A DNA stretch of 15,411 bases, from positions 1 through 15,411 of the forward strand of contig USPP01000009.1 of NCBI GenBank assembly GCA_900556615.1, given 5' to 3'. The translations under genes were made by a program, and so were the position numbers. The DNA comes from an uncultured Eubacteriales bacterium (GTDB taxonomy: Bacteria; Bacillota; Clostridia; Oscillospirales; CAG-272). The notes beneath the pieces are model-generated. The model was not told the origin of the DNA and did not search any database. It saw nothing but the letters and a program-made list of their open reading frames with translations. Positions 1-8,886 of the stretch are shown here, piece after piece. Positions within the stretch are counted from its first letter, which is position 1. Every line of letters starts with the position of its first letter.

Positions 1-1
1 T

Positions 2-1198
2 TATTCCGAGGATACGGAATACGCGCCTCTCCTTGCCTCAAAAAGGCAGCCGCTTATCACAAAAGACGAAAAACTTGATCAGAAAACCGCAGAATTACTT
101 TTCAACGGGGATATTTCCCTTACCCAATCCCGTCTTGACAGCTATGTAATGTGCGCTTTCGGATACGAATGTAATTACGTTCTTAAGCTTCAGCCAAGAG
201 AAAGATATGAGTTCCGCGCCTCCGATACAGGAAATCTTGTCCACCGTATTCTTGAAAGATTCTTTTCCGCCGTAACGGATGAAGACGGACAGATAAAGGA
301 GCTTTCCGAGGAAGAAAAAACACGGCTTGTTGACGATATAATCGACGATTATATAACGGGTATATTCGGGGAAGATAAAACCAAAAGAATCTCGGAGCGC
401 GCACTTCAGCTTTTCAAGAGGCTCAGACGCTCTGTCATGATTCTGATCAATAATTTGCTCGATGAATTTTCACAGAGTGAATTTATACCGAGATTTTTTG
501 AGATGAAAATAACAAACGGCGATCTTCCGAATACGGTTGCACCGCTTGACATTCCTCTTCCCGACGGAAGCCGCGCATACATTTACGGAATTGTCGACAG
601 AGTGGATATCTGCCGCAGGGGAGAAAACGTTTATGTTCGTGTTGTTGACTATAAGACAGGAAATAAAGAATTTTCTCTTTATGACATAAGTCTCGGACTT
701 AATCTTCAAATGCTTCTCTACCTATTCTCCATATGGAAAGACAGAAAAGGAACCTTCCGTAAGACGCTGGGGGTAACAGGCGATATCCTTCCCGCAGGCG
801 TCTTGTATTGTACTGCCAAAACTTCGGATGTGAACGTAACGCCCGATACACAGGAAGCAGAAGTACTCTCTGCCGTCTCCGATACGCTGAAGCGCAAGGG
901 AGTGCTTATAAACGACGAAGAAATACTTCGCCTTATGGAAAGAAAACTATCCGGTAAATATATACCCGTTACTCTGAAAAAAGACGGAAGTCTTTCTTCT
1001 TCTCTCTCTCTCGAAACTCTTGAAGACTTCGGAAAGCTTATGGACAACGTTTGCTCAACGGTTTCAAAGCTTGCTTATGAAATCAAATCCGGAGAAGCTT
1101 CGGCAATTCCCCTCAAAGATATAAAGCACGACGGCTGCCGTTATTGTCCCCACAAAGCCGTATGCCGTAATCCCGCGGCATTTTCGGCAAATCAATGA
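2..1198 (+). CDS. addB: AddB, ATP-dependent helicase/nuclease subunit B (3' part only)
   Basis: The reading frame is open from base 2, so the window holds only the C-terminal ~398 residues of a protein that is normally about 1150 residues long. AddB pairs with AddA to resect double-strand DNA ends for RecA loading; its C-terminal domain is a RecB-family nuclease stapled by a [4Fe-4S] cluster. The visible signature is S-x-T-x-S-R-L-D-S-Y followed by a cysteine at 152-154, then the nuclease core GIVDRVD and DYKTG (647-661), and at the end three cysteines spaced C-x2-C-x5-C (codons at 1136, 1145 and 1163). One upstream cysteine plus this triplet is the known iron-sulfur ligand set of AddB. The stop codon lies 16 bases before addA, whose ribosome binding site overlaps it, so the two are co-transcribed. 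The nuclease residues look intact. The 5' end lies outside the window. Confidence 0.95.
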   Translation, partial: YSEDTEYAPLLASKRQPLITKDEKLDQKTAELLFNGDISLTQSRLDSYVMCAFGYECNYVLKLQPRERYEFRASDTGNLVHRILERFFSAVTDEDGQIKELSEEEKTRLVDDIIDDYITGIFGEDKTKRISERALQLFKRLRRSVMILINNLLDEFSQSEFIPRFFEMKITNGDLPNTVAPLDIPLPDGSRAYIYGIVDRVDICRRGENVYVRVVDYKTGNKEFSLYDISLGLNLQMLLYLFSIWKDRKGTFRKTLGVTGDILPAGVLYCTAKTSDVNVTPDTQEAEVLSAVSDTLKRKGVLINDEEILRLMERKLSGKYIPVTLKKDGSLSSSLSLETLEDFGKLMDNVCSTVSKLAYEIKSGEASAIPLKDIKHDGCRYCPHKAVCRNPAAFSANQ

Positions 1199-1214
1199 AA
1201 GGAGTAAGATAAAG

Positions 1215-4200
1215 ATGCCGGAAAGAAAATGGACGGAAGCCCAGCTTGACGCCATACACCGAAACGGAAAAAACATTCTTGTTTCCGCTGCTGCCGGTTC
1301 AGGAAAAACCGCCGTTCTGACAAAAAGAATTATTGAAAAGCTGACGGATAAAGAAAATCCTGCCGATATTTCGCGTATGCTGATTGTAACTTTTACAAAA
1401 GCAGCGGCGAATGAACTGAAAGAACGTATCGCCAAGGCAGTGTCGGAGGCTATTGCAAAAAATCCTTACGATAAACGGCTGAAGCATCAATATATACTCC
1501 TGCAAAACGCAAAAATATCTACTATACACGGTTTTTGTTTTGACCTTATAAAGAAAAATTTCGAACAGATCGGATTAAGTCCTTCCGTATCTGTTTCGGA
1601 TCAGACTCAATCCTCACTGATGATGGAACAGGTTGCCGATCTCGTTATCGATAATTACTATTCTTCGGTCCCCGGTTATCATGATATCGAAAATTTTGCG
1701 GAATTTGCAGACAATTTTATTTCGCTGAAAGACAACAAGTTATCGGAAATGCTCATATCCGTATATGAAAAAGTTGCCTCTTTTCCTCGCGGTATAGAGT
1801 TTCTTGCCGATTCGGCATATCAGCTTGAGAAGGTTATAGAGGAAGGAATTTACAGTTCCGTATGGGGAAAACAGATAACAGCGCATCTGTGCGACGTTTT
1901 TGGTTACTACAATAAAATTTTCTCTGACGCCTGCGACTTTTTTCAGAACGATGATATATATGCCGATAAATATTATCCTTCTTTTGAATATGAATACCGG
2001 TATGCGGCAAGCCTTTTTGAAGCAGCCCGTTCGCACGATATCGAAAAGGTAAAAAAAGTTTTAGAAAGCCGCTCTCCGGTTCCCCTCAAACCGTTGAAAA
2101 AAGAATATCAAACCGATGATTGTCTCTTTTATCGAAATGCGCGGACTGAGTTTGGAAATAAGCTCACAAAAATATGCGAGTTGTTTTTCTCTCAAAATGA
2201 CGAAACGGTACGAAAAACCGCCGTAAAAACGCATGACTTCGTTCGTAAGCTGTACTTATTTCTCAAATCCTTCGAAAAGCTCTATTCTGCTGAAAAGCGA
2301 AAGAGAGACCTGCTGGACTTCAATGATCTCGAACGCACAGCATATAAGCTTCTTGTCGACGAGTCAGGAAAACCTACAAAAGCAGCAATTTCGGTATCGC
2401 ATGACTTTGATGAGATTTACATTGACGAATATCAGGATGTAAATAAGCTTCAGGATATGATTTTCACTGCTATTTCAACAGCGTCCTCGCGTTTTATGGT
2501 CGGTGATATCAAACAAAGCATATACGGTTTTCGAGGAGCTGAACCGGCTCTGTTTGCCGCTTATCGTCTTGACAACAGGATTGATAAAATATATTTAAGC
2601 CATAATTTCAGATGTGATAAACCGATCATCGATTTTGTAAATCTTGTATGCGGCTCGCTTTTTACCTCGGCAGGAAAAACCGTACCATATGATTCTTCCG
2701 ACGAGCTTATCTGCGGAAAACAGGGCTCCGGAGACGACAAGGTAGAAATACATATTGTTGCTTCCGAAAAAGGAAAGTCTGCCGAAAGACGCACTGTTGA
2801 AGCTGAATTTGTCGCTGAAAGAATTTCTTCTCTTATTTCCGAAGGTTATTCTCCCCGTGACATTTGCATCCTCCTTCGCTCCGCCTCCCGTTCGGCAGCA
2901 ATCTATGAAGATGCTCTGAAAAAGCTGAACATTCCCTGCCAAAATCAGGTATCAAAGGATCTTTTCGTCAATCCCGAGGTCCTTCTCGTAATGAATATAC
3001 TTAATGTCATTGACAATCCGTCAAGAGACATTTACCTTGCAGGAACACTCAAAAGCCCGATATTCAATTTTACATTAAGCGAGCTTGTCACTATACGAAA
3101 TTATGCAAAAGAAGGTTCTCTCTTCTTTGCCTTGAAGCAATATACCGCCGATTATCATTTCGAAAAAGGTAAGTATTTTCTTGAAAAATTGGAGCAATAC
3201 CGAAAGCTCTCCTTTGAACCTGTTGATAAGCTGATATGGGCAATTTACTGCGATACTCATATTTTTGCAATGGCAACCGGGACTGACGAGAAAAATTCCT
3301 TTTCCGACAAAAAAGCAAACCTCCTGATGCTATATGATTATGCAAGAAAATTTGAATCCGGCAGCTTCAAGGGACTTTACAATTTTATCAGATATATAAA
3401 CGATGTTCTTGAATCGGGCGCCGGCTTTGATTCCGCCTCCGCTTCCTCCGAGGCGGAACAAGCAGTCCGTGTGATGACAATTCACCAGTCAAAGGGACTT
3501 GAATATCCCGTGGTCTTTCTTTGCGACTGTGCCGCTTCCTTCTCCAATGCGGATACGCAGGAGAAAGTGCTCATTGATAAAGATTTCGGTACCGCAATGA
3601 AATTGTCAGATGACACGGGACTTGCGACATATGATACACTCATGCGCAGAGCGGAAGCTCTCGGTATATCGGAAAAAAACTGTGAGGAAGAGATACGGGT
3701 ACTGTATGTCGCCTTGACAAGAGCGGTAAATAAGCTTATAATAACAGCATCGGACAACGATCCCGAAAAGCTTGTTGAAGATTGCCGCCACCTTTCCAGG
3801 TATTCCGATTGTGCAAACGGATATGTTTACCAAATTCGGGATAACTTTATTTCATGGATTCTTATTTCTTCGATAGGAAAATATTTGCCTAATATCGTCC
3901 GGATTCTTTCAGCAGACGAAACAAAATCAGAAAGCATGGAAGATAAGACAACCGGAAATACTCAGAGCATTCCTGAAAACAAAGAAGTCGCTTGCTGTGA
4001 GGAAGAGATAAAAAAACTGGAAGACGAGTTCAGAAATCGATTCAACTTCCGCTATCCCGGAAACGGTTATTTAATACCTGCCAAGCTTTCGGTATCAGAG
4101 CTTTATCCTGAGGTACTTGACGAATACGACGATTCTGTAAAATACTCATCAAAACGTAAAGAAAAGATGAAGAAGCCTTCCTTTATGTTAGAATCAGACA

Positions 4201-4769
4201 CCGATGCGGCAGACAGAGGAACTGCCACTCATCAGTTTATGCAATTCTGCGATTTTGCTCTTCTTGAGAAGTACGGTGTTGACCATGAAATCAAAAGACT
4301 GATTGACTATGGCTTCCTTGATGCCTTTACATCAGAACTTATAGAAAAAGAAGCGATTAATCGCTTCCTTTCCTCCGATATTTTCTTTTCTCTAAGAGAT
4401 GCTGAATTTATCAAACGTGAGATCAGATTTAACGCAAAACTGCCTGCATCGATCTTCACGTCAGAACCCGAGATGAAAGAATCGCTCAAAAACGAGACTG
4501 TCCTGGTTCAAGGAATCATGGACTGCGTTTTTACAGATACCCGCGAAAAGCTTACCATTCTTGACTATAAGACCGATCGAATCCCCTATGAACTCCGCAC
4601 TGATCCGAAAGCGGCGGAGGAATATCTGATCAATAAGCATATAAATCAATTATCTTATTATCTCTTGGCCTGTGAAAAATTGATGTGCCGCCCGGCAGAC
4701 AGAGTCGTACTCTATTCTTTCTCACTCGCAAAGGCTATTGACATACCGCCGAAACGGTTTATCCTGTAG
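1215..4769 (+). CDS. addA: AddA, ATP-dependent helicase/nuclease subunit A
   Basis: This 1184-residue UvrD-like 3'-5' helicase with a C-terminal nuclease is the motor subunit of the AddAB recombination complex, close to the ~1230 residues of the Bacillus subtilis protein. Visible motifs in order: Walker A AAAGSGKT (residues 25-32), the ISTIHGFC motif Ia region, Walker B/DEYQD (404-408), GDIKQSIYGFRGAEP (motif III), VMTIHQSKGLEYPVVF (motif V), and VLYVALTRA (motif VI). The nuclease domain carries the expected His (H1006 in RGTATHQF), Asp (D1103 in QGIMD) and D1117-x-K1119 (LDYKTD), so both helicase and nuclease appear catalytically complete. The start is fixed by AAAGGAG at 1198-1204, ten bases before the ATG; that site overlaps the addB stop codon, suggesting coupled translation. 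No clear terminator is seen in the 46 bases before the convergent gene. Confidence 0.97.
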   Translation: MPERKWTEAQLDAIHRNGKNILVSAAAGSGKTAVLTKRIIEKLTDKENPADISRMLIVTFTKAAANELKERIAKAVSEAIAKNPYDKRLKHQYILLQNAKISTIHGFCFDLIKKNFEQIGLSPSVSVSDQTQSSLMMEQVADLVIDNYYSSVPGYHDIENFAEFADNFISLKDNKLSEMLISVYEKVASFPRGIEFLADSAYQLEKVIEEGIYSSVWGKQITAHLCDVFGYYNKIFSDACDFFQNDDIYADKYYPSFEYEYRYAASLFEAARSHDIEKVKKVLESRSPVPLKPLKKEYQTDDCLFYRNARTEFGNKLTKICELFFSQNDETVRKTAVKTHDFVRKLYLFLKSFEKLYSAEKRKRDLLDFNDLERTAYKLLVDESGKPTKAAISVSHDFDEIYIDEYQDVNKLQDMIFTAISTASSRFMVGDIKQSIYGFRGAEPALFAAYRLDNRIDKIYLSHNFRCDKPIIDFVNLVCGSLFTSAGKTVPYDSSDELICGKQGSGDDKVEIHIVASEKGKSAERRTVEAEFVAERISSLISEGYSPRDICILLRSASRSAAIYEDALKKLNIPCQNQVSKDLFVNPEVLLVMNILNVIDNPSRDIYLAGTLKSPIFNFTLSELVTIRNYAKEGSLFFALKQYTADYHFEKGKYFLEKLEQYRKLSFEPVDKLIWAIYCDTHIFAMATGTDEKNSFSDKKANLLMLYDYARKFESGSFKGLYNFIRYINDVLESGAGFDSASASSEAEQAVRVMTIHQSKGLEYPVVFLCDCAASFSNADTQEKVLIDKDFGTAMKLSDDTGLATYDTLMRRAEALGISEKNCEEEIRVLYVALTRAVNKLIITASDNDPEKLVEDCRHLSRYSDCANGYVYQIRDNFISWILISSIGKYLPNIVRILSADETKSESMEDKTTGNTQSIPENKEVACCEEEIKKLEDEFRNRFNFRYPGNGYLIPAKLSVSELYPEVLDEYDDSVKYSSKRKEKMKKPSFMLESDTDAADRGTATHQFMQFCDFALLEKYGVDHEIKRLIDYGFLDAFTSELIEKEAINRFLSSDIFFSLRDAEFIKREIRFNAKLPASIFTSEPEMKESLKNETVLVQGIMDCVFTDTREKLTILDYKTDRIPYELRTDPKAAEEYLINKHINQLSYYLLACEKLMCRPADRVVLYSFSLAKAIDIPPKRFIL

Positions 4770-4815
4770 AACAAGAAAACTCAATGCCATTCTGATGATT
4801 TACTTTCGAATTGTT

Positions 4816-5313
4816 TTATGGAAGCTTGGTTTTTCCGTCAAAACCGCGAACAAATCCGTTTACGTCTGCCGAACATATGTCGCCACCTATTACCTTGCCA
4901 CGGTATACAAGTATGTTGGCATAAACGGTACCGTCATAATCCGGATAATTCGTTATCTTATAGGTATATCTTGTAACATCTTTCCGTTTATATTTTGAGA
5001 GATCAAGCCCCTGCTGTTTTTGAAGCTCATTATAGCTTACAAAAACCTTGTCAAATTCTCCCGGAATTGTAACTTCCTCCTCTTCGATTGGAGTCGATTC
5101 CGCCGCCCACCCAAACTGATTCAGAAAATTTAACCTGTCATCATTGGTTTTTATTTTACTGTAATTATAGGTTGCGGCATCGGAATACATAAGAGATGCC
5201 GCCGTCGGCTCATAGGTCGGTATCATCGTAAGCAAAACCACAAGCGCAATCACGGATACTCCTATCACTCCGATGAGCTTCAGCGTCGAAGCCCGCATTG
5301 AATACACAAACAT
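4816..5313 (-). CDS. Membrane-anchored DUF4830 protein
   Basis: A 165-residue protein with one N-terminal hydrophobic helix (about residues 11-30), which could be an uncleaved signal anchor, then an extracytoplasmic region. The C-terminal ~100 residues match my recollection of DUF4830: a KTNDDRLNFLNQFGW-type opening, an acidic stretch with VTIPGEFDKVF and YNELQKQQGLDLSKY, and the closing RYTYKITNYP...ANILVYRGKVIGGD...GFVRGF. The function of that family is unknown. A ribosome binding site GGGAGG (complement of 5323-5328) lies nine bases before the ATG. It is convergent with addA and divergent from the egsA-type gene, so it is probably its own transcription unit. The family call is from memory of conserved residues; the membrane anchor is read directly from the sequence. 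Confidence 0.85.
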   Translation of the reverse strand: MFVYSMRASTLKLIGVIGVSVIALVVLLTMIPTYEPTAASLMYSDAATYNYSKIKTNDDRLNFLNQFGWAAESTPIEEEEVTIPGEFDKVFVSYNELQKQQGLDLSKYKRKDVTRYTYKITNYPDYDGTVYANILVYRGKVIGGDICSADVNGFVRGFDGKTKLP

Positions 5314-5383
5314 TCCGTATTTCCTCCCGAAATTTAATTATTGGCATTCCCTTGATACAATATATTTCCCAAACAAATAAAAT

Positions 5384-6559
5384 ATGAATGGACGCGAAAT
5401 TATGCTGAATAAAATTTTAACCGAGCCCGTCTTTATAGGCATCGGAGCTGCCAAAAAGCTAATGAATTATATCCAAAACGACTTTTCCGGTAAAAAACCT
5501 TTCGTAATCTGCGATGTTAATACCGAGAAATATGCAAACGAATATTTTGATGAATACAGTAAATATGTTTATCCGGATAGGCAACATGCTACTCCGGAAG
5601 CAGCCGCCCTTTCAAGAAGCAGAATAGAAAAAGAGAAATCCGGTGTATTGATTGCTTGCGGATCGGGTTCGATACATGATATTACACGGTATAACGCAGC
5701 AGAACTAGGACTTCCTCTCATATCATTTCCTACCGCTGCGAGCGTGGACGGTTTTGCATCGTCTATGGCGGCCATGACAATAAATGGACAGAAGCTGACG
5801 GTTCCCGCCAAAGCTCCCGTCGCGCTTTTTGCAGAACCTGAGGTGTTATGTGATGCGCCTTCCGTTCTTTCACTTTCGGGAATCGGTGACATTCTCGGAA
5901 AATATGTGTGCATTTTCGATTGGAAAGTAGCCAATCTTCTGACGGGAGAACGTTATGATCCTTATATAGAAAAAATGGAACGCGATGCAATAAAGGGGCT
6001 TATAGAAACCGATTATCATGATAAAGCCTTTGTATCAAAGCTCATGGAATGTCTTGTTCTCTCCGGCATTGCGATTCAGCAATTCGGTAACACCCGTCCC
6101 GCATCAGGCGCAGAGCATCACCTTTCTCATTTCTGGGAAATGCACTGTGCCAATCCGGAAACTGACGCACTTCACGGAGAACAGGTAGGGGTATCGACAA
6201 TTATTCTCCTTGACCTATATAAATCTGTTTCCGACTTAAAGCTTACAAAAAAGCCCCTTACAAGAGAATTTCTTTCCCCTGTTTTTAAAGATCTTACCGA
6301 TGGAATTATAAAAGAAAACATCCCCTTTATTCCCGACACCATAACGCAGGAAAAGCTTAATTCCGTATGGAAAGAGATACGGCACCTCGCAGAGACCGAG
6401 CTTCCCGATGCCAAATTTGTAAGCGAATTTCTCGCTTCAAAAGGGGGGAAAACAACACTCAGTGATCTTGGTCTTCCGTCAGATAACAGCTTTCTTGCAG
6501 CTACGCTCCGATATTCACCGTATGTAAGAAACCGCCTCACTTTACTCAAGCTTCTTTAA
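5384..6559 (+). CDS. egsA: sn-glycerol-1-phosphate dehydrogenase (EgsA/AraM family)
   Basis: This 391-residue protein belongs to the iron/zinc-dependent polyol dehydrogenases. The family reduces dihydroxyacetone phosphate to sn-glycerol-1-phosphate with NAD(P)H; this is the archaeal-type lipid backbone enantiomer, also made by some Firmicutes (AraM of Bacillus). The nucleotide-binding motif GSGSIHDITRY starts at residue 93, followed by PTAASVDGFASSMAAM (116-131). Metal ligands are expected at D169 (GIGDILGK), a histidine in the GAEHHLSHF segment (H245 or H249) and H264 in ALHGEQVG. No good ribosome binding site precedes either the ATG at 5384 or the in-frame ATG at 5402, so the start is uncertain by six codons. 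It stands alone: divergent from the DUF4830 gene and 119 bases before the next gene. The substrate is assigned from family motifs; a related glycerol dehydrogenase activity cannot be ruled out. Confidence 0.9.
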   Translation: MNGREIMLNKILTEPVFIGIGAAKKLMNYIQNDFSGKKPFVICDVNTEKYANEYFDEYSKYVYPDRQHATPEAAALSRSRIEKEKSGVLIACGSGSIHDITRYNAAELGLPLISFPTAASVDGFASSMAAMTINGQKLTVPAKAPVALFAEPEVLCDAPSVLSLSGIGDILGKYVCIFDWKVANLLTGERYDPYIEKMERDAIKGLIETDYHDKAFVSKLMECLVLSGIAIQQFGNTRPASGAEHHLSHFWEMHCANPETDALHGEQVGVSTIILLDLYKSVSDLKLTKKPLTREFLSPVFKDLTDGIIKENIPFIPDTITQEKLNSVWKEIRHLAETELPDAKFVSEFLASKGGKTTLSDLGLPSDNSFLAATLRYSPYVRNRLTLLKLL

Positions 6560-6678
6560 TACATGAATTTTTCAGAGATAAATTATCCATATTTTCATCT
6601 ATCATCAGTTTTATATGAAATTTCCTATAAATCCCAAAAAAGAAGAAAATCCACATACCGTAAGGACAGGTAATAAAA

Positions 6679-8637
6679 ATGAAGAGAAACAACCTCCTTC
6701 ACAAATTTCTTATATTTTGTCTAAGCTTTCTTTTTTCCGGTCTTATATACTTTTTCGGAATATATCTGAGCCGAAACGGATATTCAGTTGAAAGTTTAAC
6801 AGATATTCTGATTGTCATACTGTGTGCAGTCTTTACGATTTCATTTTTATTTTCCTTTAATACAAAAAATATTTTAGCCCCTAAGCTCTCACTGAAAACA
6901 GTCTTCGCACTCTCCTATTTTTATTACGCAATTCTTTTCCTTACGTTTGCAGTCACGCTCTTTCTGTGCGGACTCTCGTATCAATTGATGCCGGCTGTTC
7001 ATTTCCTATTCTCCTTATTTGCCGCTTACATGATTTATCGCTTTATCTATGCGGCAACAATCAGGCTTGAAGCGGTAACCGACTGTGTTGAGCTTGATCA
7101 AAACGAGTATGTCAAGCTTTTTGAAATAGCAAGAAATGCCGCATCCGCAATCGGAATAAACGAAAAAATCAGAATTTTTGTTCAAATGGGATTCCCGCTA
7201 TCGGCAACATCGATCGACGGCGAAATGCGCATTATTATCGGAACTCACATTCCTGCTCTTCTTACTGAGTACGAGCTTGAAGCAATGCTGACCGCCGAAA
7301 TGGGATTGATCAAATACAATTCCCTATCTGTCGACACCGATTTGAAAAAAAAATATACTCATTGGCAGCTTGCTTTTAATAGCGAAACGGATATTTTCCC
7401 AAATTTCTTTCTTATCTTCCCTTTCAGATTGATTGAATCCAAAATACTTGCTATGCTTGAAAAAGCTGAAGACTGCGACGAAAAATTAAAAAACAATGCC
7501 GTTATCCGTTTTGCTATTCCAACGGATTATCTAAACGGGATAGCAAAGCTTACGAGATACCATATTTTTCTGAAATTACCTCCCGCCTTCAGTCTATACG
7601 AGAATCCCGCGCCTCCCCGCGACTTTCAGGAACGCCTTCTTACAGAATATAATAAAATGGTTTTACGCTCTGATGGGACACTCAAAAATTTGATTCTCAA
7701 CACCGAGGAAGGAGGATTCGGAACTCCACTTAGGAAAAAGCTTGATTTCTTCGGTCTGAAAGAAGTTATACTCGATTCCGCCTCGATAAATCAGTCTTAT
7801 ATTTCCGAAGGAGAAAATCTTCTGAAGCTCGGAAACGATCTTTTTGCTGACTCTATTGGCGGGGAATATGATAAAATGCGTAACATCGAATATCTTTTTC
7901 CTAAAGAGACAACGGATAAATATGAGTCGGATATACAAACCGGTATTCTTCTCGAAGAATCCGATCTCTTGAAAATCGGTATCGCATATATCACGATTTC
8001 AGAATATCGAAGTGCGGAAAAAATTTTCGACGAAATACTCTTCCGGAATCCCGATAATGCCAATGCCTGTTTCGAAAAAGGTAAGCTGCTTCTTTCACAG
8101 TTTGATGAATCCGGTATCGCAATGGTTTTAAAAGCCGCTGAACAAAACAGATATATAGCTCCCCGGGCATATATGGCTCTCATATCCTATTTTCGATTAA
8201 TCGGCGATACAGAAAATGCAGATAAATATTGCCTGAAATACCGACTTATCGAAACAAAAGAAGAAGCTTACCGCTCCGAATTGCTTAATATACGTTCCGC
8301 CAACGATTTTTCACCGGTCGAGCTTTCGCTTTCCACCTTGTCCGATATCAAAACATATCTCAGAACTCTCTGTTCCGAAAACATAATGGAAAATGTGATT
8401 CTTACCTGCAGAAAATTAAGCAATCAAGAATCTGTAAATATTATCCTTGTTAAAATGCTTTCCGGAATATCATCCGAGCTTAAAGATAAAATATTCTATG
8501 AAATATTCTTTTATCTGGATAACCGAAACGAAAACTTTTATCTCATTTCTTATGAACAATACCCTCATTTATATCATATCGCGAGAACATCAAAAAATTC
8601 CGTATTCCTTTTCCGAAACTGCGATAATAATAAATAA
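6679..8637 (+). CDS. Membrane protein with degenerate M48-peptidase-like domain and TPR region
   Basis: A 652-residue protein. Residues 1-130 hold about four hydrophobic helices. Residues ~140-290 read like an M48 (Ste24/HtpX-type) metallopeptidase: a beta-hairpin segment (RIFVQMGFPLSATSID, RIIIGTHIPALL), then the helix EYELEAMLTAEMGLIKYN where an active enzyme has HELGHIK. Both zinc histidines are replaced (A206 and L210 in AEMGL, nucleotides 7294-7308), while the catalytic Glu position (E207) remains. A possible remnant of the third ligand region is EKAEDCDE (261-268). From about residue 429 come TPR-like helical pairs (IGIAYITISEYRSAEKIF, NANACFEKGKLLLS). The likely ribosome binding site is AAGGA at 6662-6666, twelve bases before the ATG. 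Best reading: a pseudo-peptidase scaffold at the membrane with a cytoplasmic TPR part. The M48 relationship is inference; the motif residues are visible. Confidence 0.75.
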   Translation: MKRNNLLHKFLIFCLSFLFSGLIYFFGIYLSRNGYSVESLTDILIVILCAVFTISFLFSFNTKNILAPKLSLKTVFALSYFYYAILFLTFAVTLFLCGLSYQLMPAVHFLFSLFAAYMIYRFIYAATIRLEAVTDCVELDQNEYVKLFEIARNAASAIGINEKIRIFVQMGFPLSATSIDGEMRIIIGTHIPALLTEYELEAMLTAEMGLIKYNSLSVDTDLKKKYTHWQLAFNSETDIFPNFFLIFPFRLIESKILAMLEKAEDCDEKLKNNAVIRFAIPTDYLNGIAKLTRYHIFLKLPPAFSLYENPAPPRDFQERLLTEYNKMVLRSDGTLKNLILNTEEGGFGTPLRKKLDFFGLKEVILDSASINQSYISEGENLLKLGNDLFADSIGGEYDKMRNIEYLFPKETTDKYESDIQTGILLEESDLLKIGIAYITISEYRSAEKIFDEILFRNPDNANACFEKGKLLLSQFDESGIAMVLKAAEQNRYIAPRAYMALISYFRLIGDTENADKYCLKYRLIETKEEAYRSELLNIRSANDFSPVELSLSTLSDIKTYLRTLCSENIMENVILTCRKLSNQESVNIILVKMLSGISSELKDKIFYEIFFYLDNRNENFYLISYEQYPHLYHIARTSKNSVFLFRNCDNNK

Positions 8638-8670
8638 TAGGAGTGCTCGTAAAACAGTTTATTAAATATC

Positions 8671-8706
8671 AAAAAAGGCGAAGCTACTTTCAACGGTATC
8701 TTCGCC
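8671..8706 (-). terminator. Rho-independent terminator of the Cys-rich/membrane-protein operon
   Basis: The arms GGCGAAG and CTTCGCC pair over seven bases, followed by one mismatch and three more pairs, at 8677-8706. Read on the minus strand, the hairpin is followed directly by six T residues (complement of 8671-8676). It lies 180 bases after the stop of the minus-strand operon. On the plus strand no T-run follows, so it mainly serves the minus-strand genes. The rest of 8638-8886 shows nothing else I can support. Confidence 0.75.
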
Positions 8707-8886
8707 CCTTGTCTGATATGCATAATATCGCTATATGACTTGCCTTTTTTAAAGCTGATTTGTGTTTAGATGGAATATTGTCATCCTTTTCTGCAACAGG
8801 ATCTTTTGTTGAGGAAACTGTGCTGTTTGCGAGTGTATTGTCCATATCTGTTTCATCAAAAACGCTACAGACTTATGTTCTAAGCG

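Noticed and set aside
4770..4815. Expected bidirectional terminator between addA and the convergent DUF4830 gene
   Set aside because: No convincing hairpin with a T-run is present; only a six-base GGTTTT/AAAACC foldback inside the end of the DUF4830 gene.
5352..5383. Possible promoter for the egsA-type gene (TACAAT at 5356-5361)
   Set aside because: The matching -35 position has only half of the consensus bases, so it is not reported as a feature.
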